Below, piece by piece: positions 1 through 7,401 of a stretch of DNA of 12,462 bases. Each line of letters opens with the position of its first letter. The first letter of the stretch is position 1. The stretch is taken from assembly GCA_011524755.1 (NCBI GenBank), contig WTJR01000155.1, forward strand, positions 1 to 12,462, in the 5' to 3' direction. A model generated the notes under the pieces. The model did not search any database, had not been told where the DNA came from, and worked only from the letters and a program-made list of their open reading frames with translations. Source of the stretch: Halieaceae bacterium (GTDB lineage: Bacteria; Pseudomonadota; Gammaproteobacteria; Pseudomonadales; Halieaceae). Position numbers and translations under genes: made by a program.

Positions 1-87
1 CCCAAACGATGAGACGCGTCCTCGCGGAATACTGTTGACCGTGAGTAGCAGTCGGTCCCGCGCCTCCTGATCCGAATCAGTCGGCAA
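1..87 (-). CDS. Alkyltransferase-like (Atl/YbaZ, MGMT-fold) DNA-binding protein, N-terminal part only
   Basis: A minus-strand frame opens with TTG at 85-87 and stays open to the left edge (29 codons seen). It reads MPTDSDQEARDRLLLTVNSI and then PRGRVSSFG. The run V-x-x-IP-x-G-x-V-x-S/T-[YF]-G is the hallmark start of the winged-helix domain of O6-alkylguanine alkyltransferases and of the short Atl/YbaZ proteins. Atl proteins bind O6-alkylguanine lesions and flag them for nucleotide excision repair; full MGMT/Ogt proteins carry an extra N-terminal domain, and its absence here favours Atl. The TTG start is supported by GGAAGAG six bases upstream and lies inside the end of the preceding gene (11-base overlap), so translation is probably coupled. 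The active-site region (PCHR in MGMT, PWHR in Atl) is outside the window, so Atl versus Ogt cannot be settled. Confidence 0.68.
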   Translation of the reverse strand, partial: MPTDSDQEARDRLLLTVNSIPRGRVSSFG

Positions 88-1267
88 TGCGAACTCTTCC
101 GACCCGATTCGAGCTGCTCTGGTGTATCAAGAGGTCGCCGTCTTGTGTCTCCCACGTGTGGCGAATAATGCCGATACCGGAGGGCACTGCCCAGCTTTGA
201 AATTGTTCTGTCACAGGATCGAAACGTACCAGGGCGTCTGGCCGCATACCACTCTCGTTGTACCAGACAATGTCGTTGATGACGGTCATTGAATAGGGAT
301 GAGAGGTTGGTCCACTGGGTGAATTCCACTGAGTGACCGTTCCCGTATCCACTTCTAGCTTTCCAACTTTCCCCAGACTTGAGTTGACGAACCACACGTT
401 CTGATCACTATCGATGTCGAGGCGTCGAATCCGCGTGGCTGTGTCTGGGATATCGTAATAACGAACCGACAAGGTGTCCGGATGCATTCGGCCAATAGCG
501 TTGGTGCCGTTGTAGGCGATGAAGAGATCACCCGATTTGCCTACCTTGATGCCGTAGGGCTTTTTGCGCGTCTCGATTTCTTTCAGCTCGCCAGTCTTGG
601 GATTGAGCCTACCCAACATATTGGAATGTTGGCTTGTGAAATACAGATTTCCATTGGGATGAAATACTGCGGTGTGAGGGTCACGGGCGCGGGTTGGGAA
701 TTCCTTTATGGACCCGTCGGCGGGATTGAGTCTGCCTATCGTCCCGTTACTGTTTCCCGTGTACCAGATGAAACCCTCTGCGTCGGGAACAATAGAATGC
801 GGGCGTGCCGAGCTAGGTAGTTGATACTCCTGCATGGCGCCCGTATTCGGATCGAGTCGCCCAACGAGAGAGGCCCACATCCCCGTCCACCAGATAGCGC
901 CGTCGGGTGACTCCACCGGATCTCGCGTGCGCTGACCCAAGGTGGGTGTAACCCACTCCTCGATAGTGATGTCCGTGTCGCCTTGTACCAGTACTGGGGC
1001 TTTTTCAGGCTTATGCCGATAGTTTTCGGCGAGGTATTGGCTGATGGCCCGGTCGCGCTCTGGCGGAAGCTTGACCATACTGGCGATCAAATGAGACCAC
1101 TCCGCTGGCGTGTCATAGCCCTGAGCTAAATCGAGATAACGCAGGCCATGACAAGCAGCACAGGTCTCTGCCACATCTGCTTTTACGTCATAATTTGGGC
1201 CAAGCGAGGTGGGTCCCGCATGCGCGAGTCCCACCCACAGCAACGAAAGCGCAGCCAGCAGCCGCAT
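77..1267 (-). CDS. Exported c-heme / Vgb-like beta-propeller protein
   Basis: 396 residues. A signal peptide covers about residues 1-18 (cut near AHA|GP). A heme c motif CAACH follows at 36-40, in a short cytochrome-like segment to about residue 90; a Met near 64 could be the distal ligand. From about residue 100 at least six WD-like blades follow, with repeating IWxT...GRLxPxTGxxxE units (for example IWYTGNSNGTIGRLNP and LYFTSQHSNMLGRLNP), plus a closing strand LLIHQSSSNRVGRVRI. This repeat is typical of the virginiamycin B lyase (Vgb)/streptogramin-lyase-like propellers; most such proteins are not proven lyases. The covalent heme suggests a periplasmic redox or quinohemoprotein-like role. 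The ATG lies 2 bases after the stop of the VOC gene, with a weak AGAG Shine-Dalgarno inside that gene's end, so the two are probably co-translated. The exact substrate is unknown. Confidence 0.85.
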   Translation of the reverse strand: MRLLAALSLLWVGLAHAGPTSLGPNYDVKADVAETCAACHGLRYLDLAQGYDTPAEWSHLIASMVKLPPERDRAISQYLAENYRHKPEKAPVLVQGDTDITIEEWVTPTLGQRTRDPVESPDGAIWWTGMWASLVGRLDPNTGAMQEYQLPSSARPHSIVPDAEGFIWYTGNSNGTIGRLNPADGSIKEFPTRARDPHTAVFHPNGNLYFTSQHSNMLGRLNPKTGELKEIETRKKPYGIKVGKSGDLFIAYNGTNAIGRMHPDTLSVRYYDIPDTATRIRRLDIDSDQNVWFVNSSLGKVGKLEVDTGTVTQWNSPSGPTSHPYSMTVINDIVWYNESGMRPDALVRFDPVTEQFQSWAVPSGIGIIRHTWETQDGDLLIHQSSSNRVGRVRIAD

Positions 1268-1269
1268 GA

Positions 1270-1647
1270 TTAGACTCTAAGCAACGTGCAGATCTTGTTG
1301 CCAGAGGGATCTCGGAGATAAGCGAGGTGGATCGGTCCCATGTCGCCATCGCGAACACCGGGTGGGTCTTCACAATCCGTTCCGCCGTTGGCCAAGCCGG
1401 CTTCATGCCAGGCCTCAGAGGCTTCAACACTCGGCGATGCAAATCCAATGGTGCCACCGTTGGCCGCGGTGGCAGGGTTGCCGTCGATGGGCGTTGAGAT
1501 CGCAAAAATTCCGCTATCCGTGATGTAGAACACACGGCCTTTGGGGTCCATGACGCCGGGCCCGTAGCCCAATGCACCCAAGGTCGCGTCATAGAATTTT
1601 CGTGATGCTTCGATATCTGAAGCGCCTAACATGATGTGGCTGAACAT
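1270..1647 (-). CDS. VOC (glyoxalase/bleomycin-resistance fold) family protein
   Basis: 125 residues, the normal length for a single VOC module made of two beta-alpha-beta-beta-beta units. The start MFSHIMLGASDIEASRKFYD and the end AYLRDPSGNKICTLLRV are characteristic. The usual first-unit metal ligand is His4; a second candidate is His107 in the PIHLAYLRDPSGN strand. The Glu normally found after the DPxGN turn is replaced by Cys120, so metal binding may be altered. The start is supported by AGGA nine bases upstream of the ATG. It sits directly upstream of the Vgb-like gene. VOC members include glyoxalases, dioxygenases, isomerases and antibiotic-binding proteins; nothing here says which. Confidence 0.88.
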   Translation of the reverse strand: MFSHIMLGASDIEASRKFYDATLGALGYGPGVMDPKGRVFYITDSGIFAISTPIDGNPATAANGGTIGFASPSVEASEAWHEAGLANGGTDCEDPPGVRDGDMGPIHLAYLRDPSGNKICTLLRV

Positions 1648-1808
1648 GAGGTGGAGTCCTTATTTTGATGTTTGGTTAAAGGCTACTTAAGGTCGCCTAG
1701 CCTTGTCGAGCGCTCATTGACTTTTCGAGCTCTGCACGACGCTGTTGCAGGGGCCCCCACGTAAGCAGTACCCCATCTAACAGCTGACTAGTAGTCCGTC
1801 GCAGGTGC

Positions 1809-3929
1809 TCAGGCGCTTAGCTGAACCGGAACACCATTCACTGCAGCATTACCCGATAGCTGATCGAGGAACTGCTCATCGGTTACGTCATTACAGCTGA
1901 CCCCAGCGTGCGAATTGGCCACTTTTGATCGAGTGCCCTCCAATCCATGGCCGTAACCATGCGGCAGGCTGATTACACCCGGCATGACTTCTGTTGAGGG
2001 CATTAACTCAGCTGAAATGCTCCCTACGCGACTGGTAATGGTTACTTGCATTCCCGCGTTCCAGCCTTCTTTTGCAACGTCATCTGGATGCATGAGCAGC
2101 TGGCAACGATCCTTTCCTTTAACTAGGCGACGATGATTGTGCATCCATGAGTTGTTGTCTCGCACATTGCGACGTCCGATAAGGCGATAACCGGCCACAT
2201 CCTCGCTCATGTCAGATTGCAGACGCCCGATATCTGCAAGCACCTCAGGAATTGCCAGTGAAATGCGTTTGTCATGGGTCTGTAAGCGCTCAGGGCAGGA
2301 GGGCTTTAGAGGACCAAAGTCAATGCCGGACGGGTGTGTTTTAAGTTTTTCGATGCTGAGGTTCCACTCTGACTCCTTGCCGTAGGGCCCGGCTTGAAGC
2401 GCCGCATCCACCACTTTATGGGGTGGTACGCGAGGCATCGGCTCAACCCCTAGTCGCTCGGCCAATCGGTCCCCCAGCTCGGCAAAGATTTCCCAGTCAT
2501 GGAGTGTGCCCTCTGGCTTTTCAAAGACAGCCGGCGTGTAGCGCGCCGTGTTTCGTATGGCGAGATTATGAAAAGCAAAATCGTAATTGTCGTGCTCGAG
2601 AGGGGAGGTGGGTGGCAAGATCACATCGGCGTGACGGGTGGTTTCGTTGAGTGCCGGATCGAGCGAGATCATAAAATCAAGCTCTTCAAATGCGTCATCG
2701 ACTGCGCGGCCATTCGGCGTCGAGAGCACCGGATTACCGGCACCGGTAAACATCAACTTGATTTGACCCTCTCCGGGTGTGCGAATCTCATCAGCAAGTG
2801 CCGCGGCTGGTAGTTCGTAATTGAACTCAGGCAGTCCGCGTCCTCGACTGGCGAAGCGAGCGAAGCCGCCGCGACTGCTGTTCAGTACTTGGTCCATGGC
2901 GGGGCGGGTGAACAAACTGCCCCCCGGCTTGTCGAGATTGCCTGTGACCACGTTGATGACCTGTATTGCCCATTGGCAGAGTGTTCCGTAAGCCTGAGTG
3001 CTGACGCCCATTCGGCCGTAGCAAATAGCCGCTTTGGCTGTCGCCATATCTCGCGCCATCCTTTCAATGTCGGAAGCTTCAATTCCTGTAATGCTGGCTG
3101 CCCATTCAGGGGTGAGAGAGGCGACCGCAGTTTGAACCTCTTCGAGGCCATCAGTGAACTCCGCCAGGGCGCCTAGCGACGTCAGCTTGTCTCGGAATAT
3201 GACGTGTAACAGCGCGAGGAGCAGCGCCGCATCTGTTCCGGGTCGTATAAAGTGATGCTCGCTGGCAAGTTCAGCCGTCTCGGTTCTGCGTGGATCAACA
3301 ACCACTAGCTTCCCGCCACGCGCTGTCAGATCTTTTATCCGTTTTCGGACATCGGGTACCGTCCAGATACTGCCGTTTGATGCGAGCGGGTTGGCGCCGA
3401 GCATCAGAAAATAATCGGTGCGATCGATATCAGGAATCGGCATGAGCAGCATGTGGCCGTACAGCCACATAGAGACTAGGTGATGCGGCAATTGATCAAC
3501 CGACGTGGCAGAAAAGCGATTGCGTGTCCGTATGTGGCGGAAGAGATTACGCTGATGCGTCATCATGCCGTAATTATGCGCTGAGGGGTTTCCAAAGTAG
3601 GCACCAACCGCGTCAACACCGTGCTTTTGAATGGTCGAGGCCAAAGCATCGGCCGCAAGATCAAGGGCTTCCTCCCACTCGATCTCCACGTGCTGGTAAA
3701 CGCCAGCCTCCGAGCGGATGCGCTTAAGCGGTTTTCTTAAGCGGTCGGGATCTTCGTGAATATCTTGCAGTGCGACCGCTTTGGGGCAGACATGTCCTCG
3801 ACTTAATGGGTCATCTTTATCACCCCGTATATCGATCACCTTGTCGGCCTCAGTTTTTATTACTAGGCCACACATGGCCTCACACAGATGGCAGACACGA
3901 TGGTGAGTTTGAGTCGATGCAATAGTCAC
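1809..3929 (-). CDS. Molybdopterin oxidoreductase (MopB/DMSO-reductase superfamily) with N-terminal 4Fe-4S site
   Basis: 706 residues. Cys13, Cys16, Cys20 and Cys48 form the N-terminal 4Fe-4S binding pattern (CHLCEAMC...HVCPK). The central region carries typical MopB signatures: MLGANPLASNGS, VVVDPRRTETA with HHFIRPGTDAALL, and SLDPALNETTRHADVILPP. The C-terminal molybdopterin dinucleotide-binding domain starts near residue 585 (RRNVRDNNSWMHNH) and includes VISLPHGYGHG. There is no twin-arginine signal, so the enzyme is probably cytoplasmic. No Cys or Sec stands near the usual metal-ligand region (FSATSVDQLPHH, about 139-150); Asp145 or Ser143 are candidates. The start is GTG (3927-3929), set by AAAGGGA eight bases upstream. 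No dedicated electron-transfer or membrane subunit lies beside it. The substrate cannot be inferred. Confidence 0.92.
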   Translation of the reverse strand: MTIASTQTHHRVCHLCEAMCGLVIKTEADKVIDIRGDKDDPLSRGHVCPKAVALQDIHEDPDRLRKPLKRIRSEAGVYQHVEIEWEEALDLAADALASTIQKHGVDAVGAYFGNPSAHNYGMMTHQRNLFRHIRTRNRFSATSVDQLPHHLVSMWLYGHMLLMPIPDIDRTDYFLMLGANPLASNGSIWTVPDVRKRIKDLTARGGKLVVVDPRRTETAELASEHHFIRPGTDAALLLALLHVIFRDKLTSLGALAEFTDGLEEVQTAVASLTPEWAASITGIEASDIERMARDMATAKAAICYGRMGVSTQAYGTLCQWAIQVINVVTGNLDKPGGSLFTRPAMDQVLNSSRGGFARFASRGRGLPEFNYELPAAALADEIRTPGEGQIKLMFTGAGNPVLSTPNGRAVDDAFEELDFMISLDPALNETTRHADVILPPTSPLEHDNYDFAFHNLAIRNTARYTPAVFEKPEGTLHDWEIFAELGDRLAERLGVEPMPRVPPHKVVDAALQAGPYGKESEWNLSIEKLKTHPSGIDFGPLKPSCPERLQTHDKRISLAIPEVLADIGRLQSDMSEDVAGYRLIGRRNVRDNNSWMHNHRRLVKGKDRCQLLMHPDDVAKEGWNAGMQVTITSRVGSISAELMPSTEVMPGVISLPHGYGHGLEGTRSKVANSHAGVSCNDVTDEQFLDQLSGNAAVNGVPVQLSA

Positions 3930-4051
3930 TGCGGTATTCCCTTTAATTAATGCTGCGGCCTTGCCCGAAGCGGCGATTATTATTTTCTATACGCTAGGTT
4001 ACATGACCTGGATAGTTATTGGACGGGGTGTTTGCTTCGGGTGCCAGCGAA

Positions 4052-5197
4052 TCAGGAAAAAGGTGCGTATAGGCTTTGCTGAGGTTCCGTGAACCACTTA
4101 GGGCCCTGTTCCGTCATGTAAAAGTGATCTTCCAGCCGGATGCCAAACTGACCGGGAATCACGATCATGGGTTCATTCGAAAAACACATACCCTCGGCGA
4201 GTGGCGTGTCATCCCCTCGAACAAGGTAAGGGCCCTCATGAATATCAAGGCCAATCCCGTGTCCTGTTCTATGGGGTAGGCCCGGTAGTTGATAGTCGGG
4301 GCCCAAACCGTGACGCTCGAGCACTGCCCGTGCAGCCGCATCAACACTGCCACAGGGACTACCCAGTTGAGCTGCATCTAGCGCTGCTGCTTGTGCTTCT
4401 TTCTCAAGGTCCCACAGAGCCTCAACCTTTGAATCTTGCTTATCCAGCGCATAGGTACGTGTGATGTCCGAGTGATAGCCGCCCACAGTACATCCGGTAT
4501 CGATCAGTACGAGCTCGCCCTTCTGCAGGACGGGATCGCCCGGAACACCATGCGGGTGAGATGTTCCCTCGCCAAATTGCACAGCACAGAAAAAGCTACC
4601 GTTATCAGCGCCGCCAGCTCGATGCAGCTGGTCGATTTTAGCGATGACCTCGCTCATTCGGAGCCCAGGGCGTATCCATTCGAAGGTCTGCTGATGTACC
4701 TGCAAGGTCAGGGACTTAGCGGCCTGTAGCAGCGCAAGTTCTGTCGCGGACTTTTTGCTTCTTAAGGATTGGAATAGGTCGCCAGCCGATGTCAGAGTCG
4801 ACTGTGTTGCCTTTGAAAGCGCATGGACCTGCCCGAACGAGCAGTTTGGATCGACACCGATCCTTGAGAATGAGCCCTCGGCTAAAACATTTGCAACGGT
4901 CTGTCTGGGATCCTCGTGTTCTACCCACCAGACACAGTCAACGGGTGAGGAGAGGGCCGCCAGCAAGGCCGTGTCCTCAAACTTAGGGCAAACAAATACA
5001 ACCTCACTTCCTGAGATGACAGCACAGACCAAGCGCTCGGTTTCGCGCCATGCCAGCCCGAAAAAATAACGCATATTGGCGCCTGGTGTGACGATAACTG
5101 CGTCAAGCTCATTTGAGGCCATGCTCGCTTGCAAGTGAGCCAAACGGCTTTGTCGCTCGTCTGCGGTGATGGGTTTTAATTCATTGGTCAGTGACAC
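4052..5197 (-). CDS. M24B metallopeptidase, Xaa-Pro aminopeptidase/dipeptidase type
   Basis: About 381 residues with the two-domain layout of the family: an N-terminal creatinase-like domain (to about residue 140) and a C-terminal pita-bread catalytic domain. Numbering from the upstream TTG, the five dinuclear-metal ligands are all present: Asp235 (LIDTG), Asp246 (HSDITRT), His315 (HRTGHGIGLDIHEGP), Glu344 (SNEP) and Glu358 (IRLEDHFYM). It should cleave X-Pro bonds in the cytoplasm; there is no signal peptide. The frame is open to a TTG at 5201-5203, but that codon touches the Shine-Dalgarno GAGG with no spacer. The GTG at 5195-5197 lies 6 bases from GAGG and is the better start. It is separated from the molybdopterin gene by about 120 bases, so it may be a separate transcription unit. 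Confidence 0.93.
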   Translation of the reverse strand: MSLTNELKPITADERQSRLAHLQASMASNELDAVIVTPGANMRYFFGLAWRETERLVCAVISGSEVVFVCPKFEDTALLAALSSPVDCVWWVEHEDPRQTVANVLAEGSFSRIGVDPNCSFGQVHALSKATQSTLTSAGDLFQSLRSKKSATELALLQAAKSLTLQVHQQTFEWIRPGLRMSEVIAKIDQLHRAGGADNGSFFCAVQFGEGTSHPHGVPGDPVLQKGELVLIDTGCTVGGYHSDITRTYALDKQDSKVEALWDLEKEAQAAALDAAQLGSPCGSVDAAARAVLERHGLGPDYQLPGLPHRTGHGIGLDIHEGPYLVRGDDTPLAEGMCFSNEPMIVIPGQFGIRLEDHFYMTEQGPKWFTEPQQSLYAPFS

Positions 5198-5352
5198 TTC
5201 CAACCTCGTTTATTTCGGGTCTATCGCGGGCGAATGGCCGCAAGATTAACCCCAACTAGGGACGATAAACAGTTTTCCCTCAGCATTTGTTAGAGAAGGT
5301 TTAGGGGTTTAGAGCTCTGGCTTGTCCGCGCTATTTGCAGAACCCAGAACAA

Positions 5353-5382
5353 AAAAAGTAGCGGCACGAGCCAGTGCTTTTT
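5353..5382. terminator. Probable bidirectional hairpin terminator, likely the original tRNA-Met terminator
   Basis: Arms AAAAAGTAGCGGC (5353-5365) and GCCAGTGCTTTTT (5370-5382) pair around an ACGA loop, with two internal mismatches. A-rich and T-rich flanks give a U-tract on either strand. It lies just beyond the decayed tRNA 3' end on the tRNA's own (leftward) strand, where the tRNA terminator stood before the cassette inserted. Its role is inferred from position and shape. Confidence 0.55.
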
Positions 5383-5390
5383 CAAAGATA

Positions 5391-5441
5391 TATTAGCCAT
5401 GGGTGGACTTGAACCACCGACCCCAGCATTATGAATGCTAT
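5391..5441 (-). pseudogene. Displaced, decayed 3' half of tRNA-Met(CAU)
   Basis: On the minus strand this holds the anticodon arm (loop TTCATAA, anticodon CAT), a GGGTC variable loop, and the T arm GGTGG-TTCAAGT-CCACC. All are identical to the copy at the right window end. The acceptor 3' strand has decayed: the encoded CCA reads ATA, and the acceptor bases differ at two of seven positions. No D arm or 5' acceptor follows to the right of 5441, so it is a fragment, not a gene. It is the remnant expected at the far end of an element integrated in a tRNA gene. The open frame at 5403-5597 that reads MDLNHRP is this remnant read through and is not a protein gene. Confidence 0.85.
5401..5439. repeat. 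Left attachment-site core (39-bp direct repeat, copy 1)
   Basis: Thirty-nine bases, from GGGTGGACTTGAACC to TATGAATGCT, recur without mismatch at 12422-12460 in the same orientation, 7021 bp away. The repeat covers the tRNA anticodon stem-loop to the T stem, the usual crossover region for tyrosine recombinases that use tRNA genes. Identity stops at 5440 (A against G) on one side and at 5400 (T against C) on the other. Confidence 0.88.
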
Positions 5442-5794
5442 CGGTGCCCACCGTACTACCGCGTAAACACTAGGGTTTTAGTGCGATTACAGCGTTTCAC
5501 TTACCCATTAGTAAGCATTAAATGTCACAAAAGTCCCGCAAAAGTCCCGCAGACGAAAGAGCAGGGGTTCAGGGCGGAACCACAGCAATCGAATTAACTA
5601 TTAGGCGTGCGTGCAACGCCTCGAGAACCTCGTGTTTACATCGAATTAGGATGTCGCGTTTGCCCCACTCGCCCATCTAATTTTGCTATTTGACGATTTA
5701 TCACCCATGTTGTCGGAAGAAGGCAGACATCGATGACGGCGATTGAGTCTCGATAAAAGTAACAAACATAAGGTCCATCAAAGGGGGAATTTAT
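5440..5794. other. Non-coding left end of the cassette
   Basis: This 355-base stretch has no credible gene. It holds two small hairpins, CACTA-GGGTTT-TAGTG (5468-5483) and CTTAC-CCATTA-GTAAG (5500-5515), between the tRNA remnant and the tandem 11-mers at 5529-5550. Together these look like the arm of an integration site. Beyond 5560 there is a 9-base direct repeat, ATCGAATTA (near 5589 and 5641), and the leader of the next gene. No clear promoter can be named. Confidence 0.5.
5529..5551. repeat. Tandem 11-mer arm-type repeat, left
   Basis: Two perfect head-to-tail copies of AAAAGTCCCGC (5529-5539 and 5540-5550), followed by A. Bases 5531-5551 are identical to 12322-12342. The block sits about 90 bp inside the left 39-bp core. 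In an excised circle it would lie on the opposite side of the core from the right block, as arm-type binding sites of lambda-like integrases do. Confidence 0.75.
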
Positions 5795-6544
5795 ATGTTC
5801 GCGTTAATCGATCTCACTGCGTTGCTGTTTGTTTTGTTCTCATCGATCGCTGTTGTGTTAGCAAGCGGCTCCAGTGGCAATTCCAAAATCGGTTTGTTAG
5901 CGGCCCTGCCAGAAATTGGGATATTTGGGATGTATGCTGGTTTGATCATGATGATGTCCAATATGCACGATCCGGCAAATCTTCCGTCAGCGATAGCGGT
6001 CGCCTTTATGGTCATTCTGTATGCATCAATTATTGGTTTTGTGGTTGTCTCAATGTTGAGCACCGATGATAAATCAGAGGTTCCAGATGCCTCGTGGCGT
6101 CCGATCGCAGGGGTGGCTGTTTTTCTTGCGACCGTCTCGACTATTTTTTACGAGTACGCTGCATCGATGTTGATCTCAGAAGCGGTTCTATTGGTCGCCG
6201 TATTGATTGCAATATGCCGAGGTGCACAATACTTTAGCGGACGAAATGATCCGTCTCAGATACTTTCGTTACTCCCATCGATCGGGTTGCTTATTGGAGG
6301 CATGGGCTTAATCTTGGCGCTGATAAACATCAGTGATCCCAAGTCAGTGGGCCCCGCTTTGGCAATCTCTGTGGGGGGAATTATGTATACCAGCCTGATT
6401 AAGATACTTTGGTTGATATTGCGTCCCGGTAATGTGCAACAGTCTGGCGGAGCCAGTGCAGTTATTGACTGGGCTCCTGCAAGATTGGCGTTTTTTGGCC
6501 TCTCGATACTAATTATTTTCCTTTCGCTAGGAGATCTCGATTAG
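5795..6544 (+). CDS. Polytopic membrane protein with duplicated MotA-like TM3-TM4 hairpin
   Basis: 249 residues, about seven hydrophobic helices, no signal peptide beyond the first helix (6-24). Residues 38-85 and 160-207 align without gaps and share 16 of 48 residues: LP-x-IG at the start, GLI, N-x-x-DP, A-x-A, then I-x-Y-x-S-x-I. Each half recalls the TM3-loop-TM4 segment of MotA/PomA/LafT stators, with the P-x-[IL]-G start, the DP-containing loop and the following A-x-A helix. The N-terminus (DLTALLFVLFSSIAVVLASG) also recalls the MotA TM1. The long cytoplasmic loop of MotA, which contacts FliG, is absent, and no MotB partner is in the window. It may thus be a stator-like or ExbB/TolQ-like protein of unknown function. 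AAGGGGG seven bases before the ATG fixes the start. It is the first gene of the cassette from the left. Confidence 0.8.
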   Translation: MFALIDLTALLFVLFSSIAVVLASGSSGNSKIGLLAALPEIGIFGMYAGLIMMMSNMHDPANLPSAIAVAFMVILYASIIGFVVVSMLSTDDKSEVPDASWRPIAGVAVFLATVSTIFYEYAASMLISEAVLLVAVLIAICRGAQYFSGRNDPSQILSLLPSIGLLIGGMGLILALINISDPKSVGPALAISVGGIMYTSLIKILWLILRPGNVQQSGGASAVIDWAPARLAFFGLSILIIFLSLGDLD

Positions 6545-6599
6545 CCAAGATTGACGCCGAGGTGGGCGCAGCGGGTTAGCTTGGGGGGTCTTGGATTGG

Positions 6600-6651
6600 A
6601 GTTGCGGTGACTACTCTCTCTTAGTGTGAAGAAGGAGTAATCACCGCAATT
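6600..6651. terminator. Long hairpin between convergent genes
   Basis: Arms 6602-6616 (TTGCGGTGACTACTC) and 6635-6649 (GAGTAATCACCGCAA) pair over 15 bases with one mismatch, and the intervening 18 bases extend the pairing (TCTT/AAGA). It lies between the stop of the MotA-like gene (6544) and the stop of the convergent exported-protein gene (6656). Neither side has a clear T-tract, so it may be a 3' stabiliser or a Rho-assisted bidirectional terminator. Confidence 0.5.
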
Positions 6652-6655
6652 GAGG

Positions 6656-7372
6656 CTATTGCTTTGCCCAGCCCTTCAAAACCTCAATTTGCGAGGTATT
6701 AACCACAGTACGCATGTTGCCTACGTCGTTATTGAATTTGGCGAATGCAGGGTGTGCGAGTAGCTGCTCACTAATTGTATTGAGCTCTGGAATCGATCTC
6801 GCGCCTGTCCAAACCCAGTGAGTGAATTGATCGCGACCAAAATATATCGCCCCGAGGCCATAAGAACGAAGGTCGATGTCTTTTGAAACAGTCGTCATCA
6901 TCTCGTTGTAAGCGGCTGCATAAGCAGCTTGATCTTGAGGTGCGACAATGATGTCGAATTTTGAAAAGACTGTATCTTGCGTCCAGTCATTGGCATCGAT
7001 TGGTGCTGCACCCATGTACTGAGTTGTCGGAACTGTACCTGCTTGGGCAAGCTCTGTTAAAAACTCTATTCCCGCCGGGCAAGACCTCATTAGCTGAGCT
7101 GCTTTGGCTTGATCAGCAGAGTTTTGAAAAGTATTGATAATGAAGTGTGTCGATGGATAGGACCCATTGAACACCTCTTGAGACAGAGCGACATCTGCTG
7201 GATATTGCTTGCCACAATCGGACGCCCAAAACCGATCCATTGAATCTACTAAGGCTGCTGGGTTAGCAACTTGTAGGTGGTAAAACGCATAGAAAGGACC
7301 AGAGTCGTTGTGGTCATCTGCGTAAGCATTGAAAGAAAAAAGCACTGCAAAAAACGAAAGCAAAAGTTTCAT
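6656..7372 (-). CDS. Exported two-domain protein of unknown function (dimeric alpha/beta-barrel-like)
   Basis: 238 residues. A clear signal peptide (MKLLLSFFAVLFSFNAYA, then DD) predicts export. Two similar-sized halves (about 27-110 and 133-218) each show the strand-helix-strand-strand-helix-strand order of ferredoxin-like/ABM (antibiotic biosynthesis monooxygenase) folds: FYAFYHLQVANPAALVDSMD in the first, VFSKFDIIVAPQDQAAYAAA in the second. It has only two cysteines, Cys53 and Cys98, both in the first half, so a disulfide is possible. A GGGGGA Shine-Dalgarno lies 8 bases before the ATG. I recognise no named family; the fold call is from pattern only. It shares its style with the next exported protein at 7582-7974. 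Confidence 0.75.
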   Translation of the reverse strand: MKLLLSFFAVLFSFNAYADDHNDSGPFYAFYHLQVANPAALVDSMDRFWASDCGKQYPADVALSQEVFNGSYPSTHFIINTFQNSADQAKAAQLMRSCPAGIEFLTELAQAGTVPTTQYMGAAPIDANDWTQDTVFSKFDIIVAPQDQAAYAAAYNEMMTTVSKDIDLRSYGLGAIYFGRDQFTHWVWTGARSIPELNTISEQLLAHPAFAKFNNDVGNMRTVVNTSQIEVLKGWAKQ

Positions 7373-7401
7373 TGAGAGTTTCCCCCGGTTATTTTTTATG
7401 T

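Noticed and set aside
482..820. 112-codon plus-strand frame opposite the propeller gene
   Set aside because: It is antisense to a convincingly coding gene and has no family features or ribosome site.
1698..1808. Minus-strand frame after the molybdopterin gene, reading ...LLTWGPLQQRRAELEKSMSARQG and then stop
   Set aside because: It looks somewhat protein-like, but it follows a stop, has no start codon or ribosome site and is under 40 codons. It could be a gene remnant or chance.
2499..2813. Plus-strand frame opposite the molybdopterin gene
   Set aside because: It is a shadow of a well-supported gene, with low-quality composition.
5403..5597. A 64-codon frame starting MDLNHRP
   Set aside because: It is the tRNA remnant and att arm read as protein; this start is a well-known false call at tRNA genes on the opposite strand.
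5401..5600. Possible CRISPR-like repeat (AAAAGTCCCGC units)
   Set aside because: The units are directly adjacent with no spacers, and only two occur per site; the position by the att cores explains them better.
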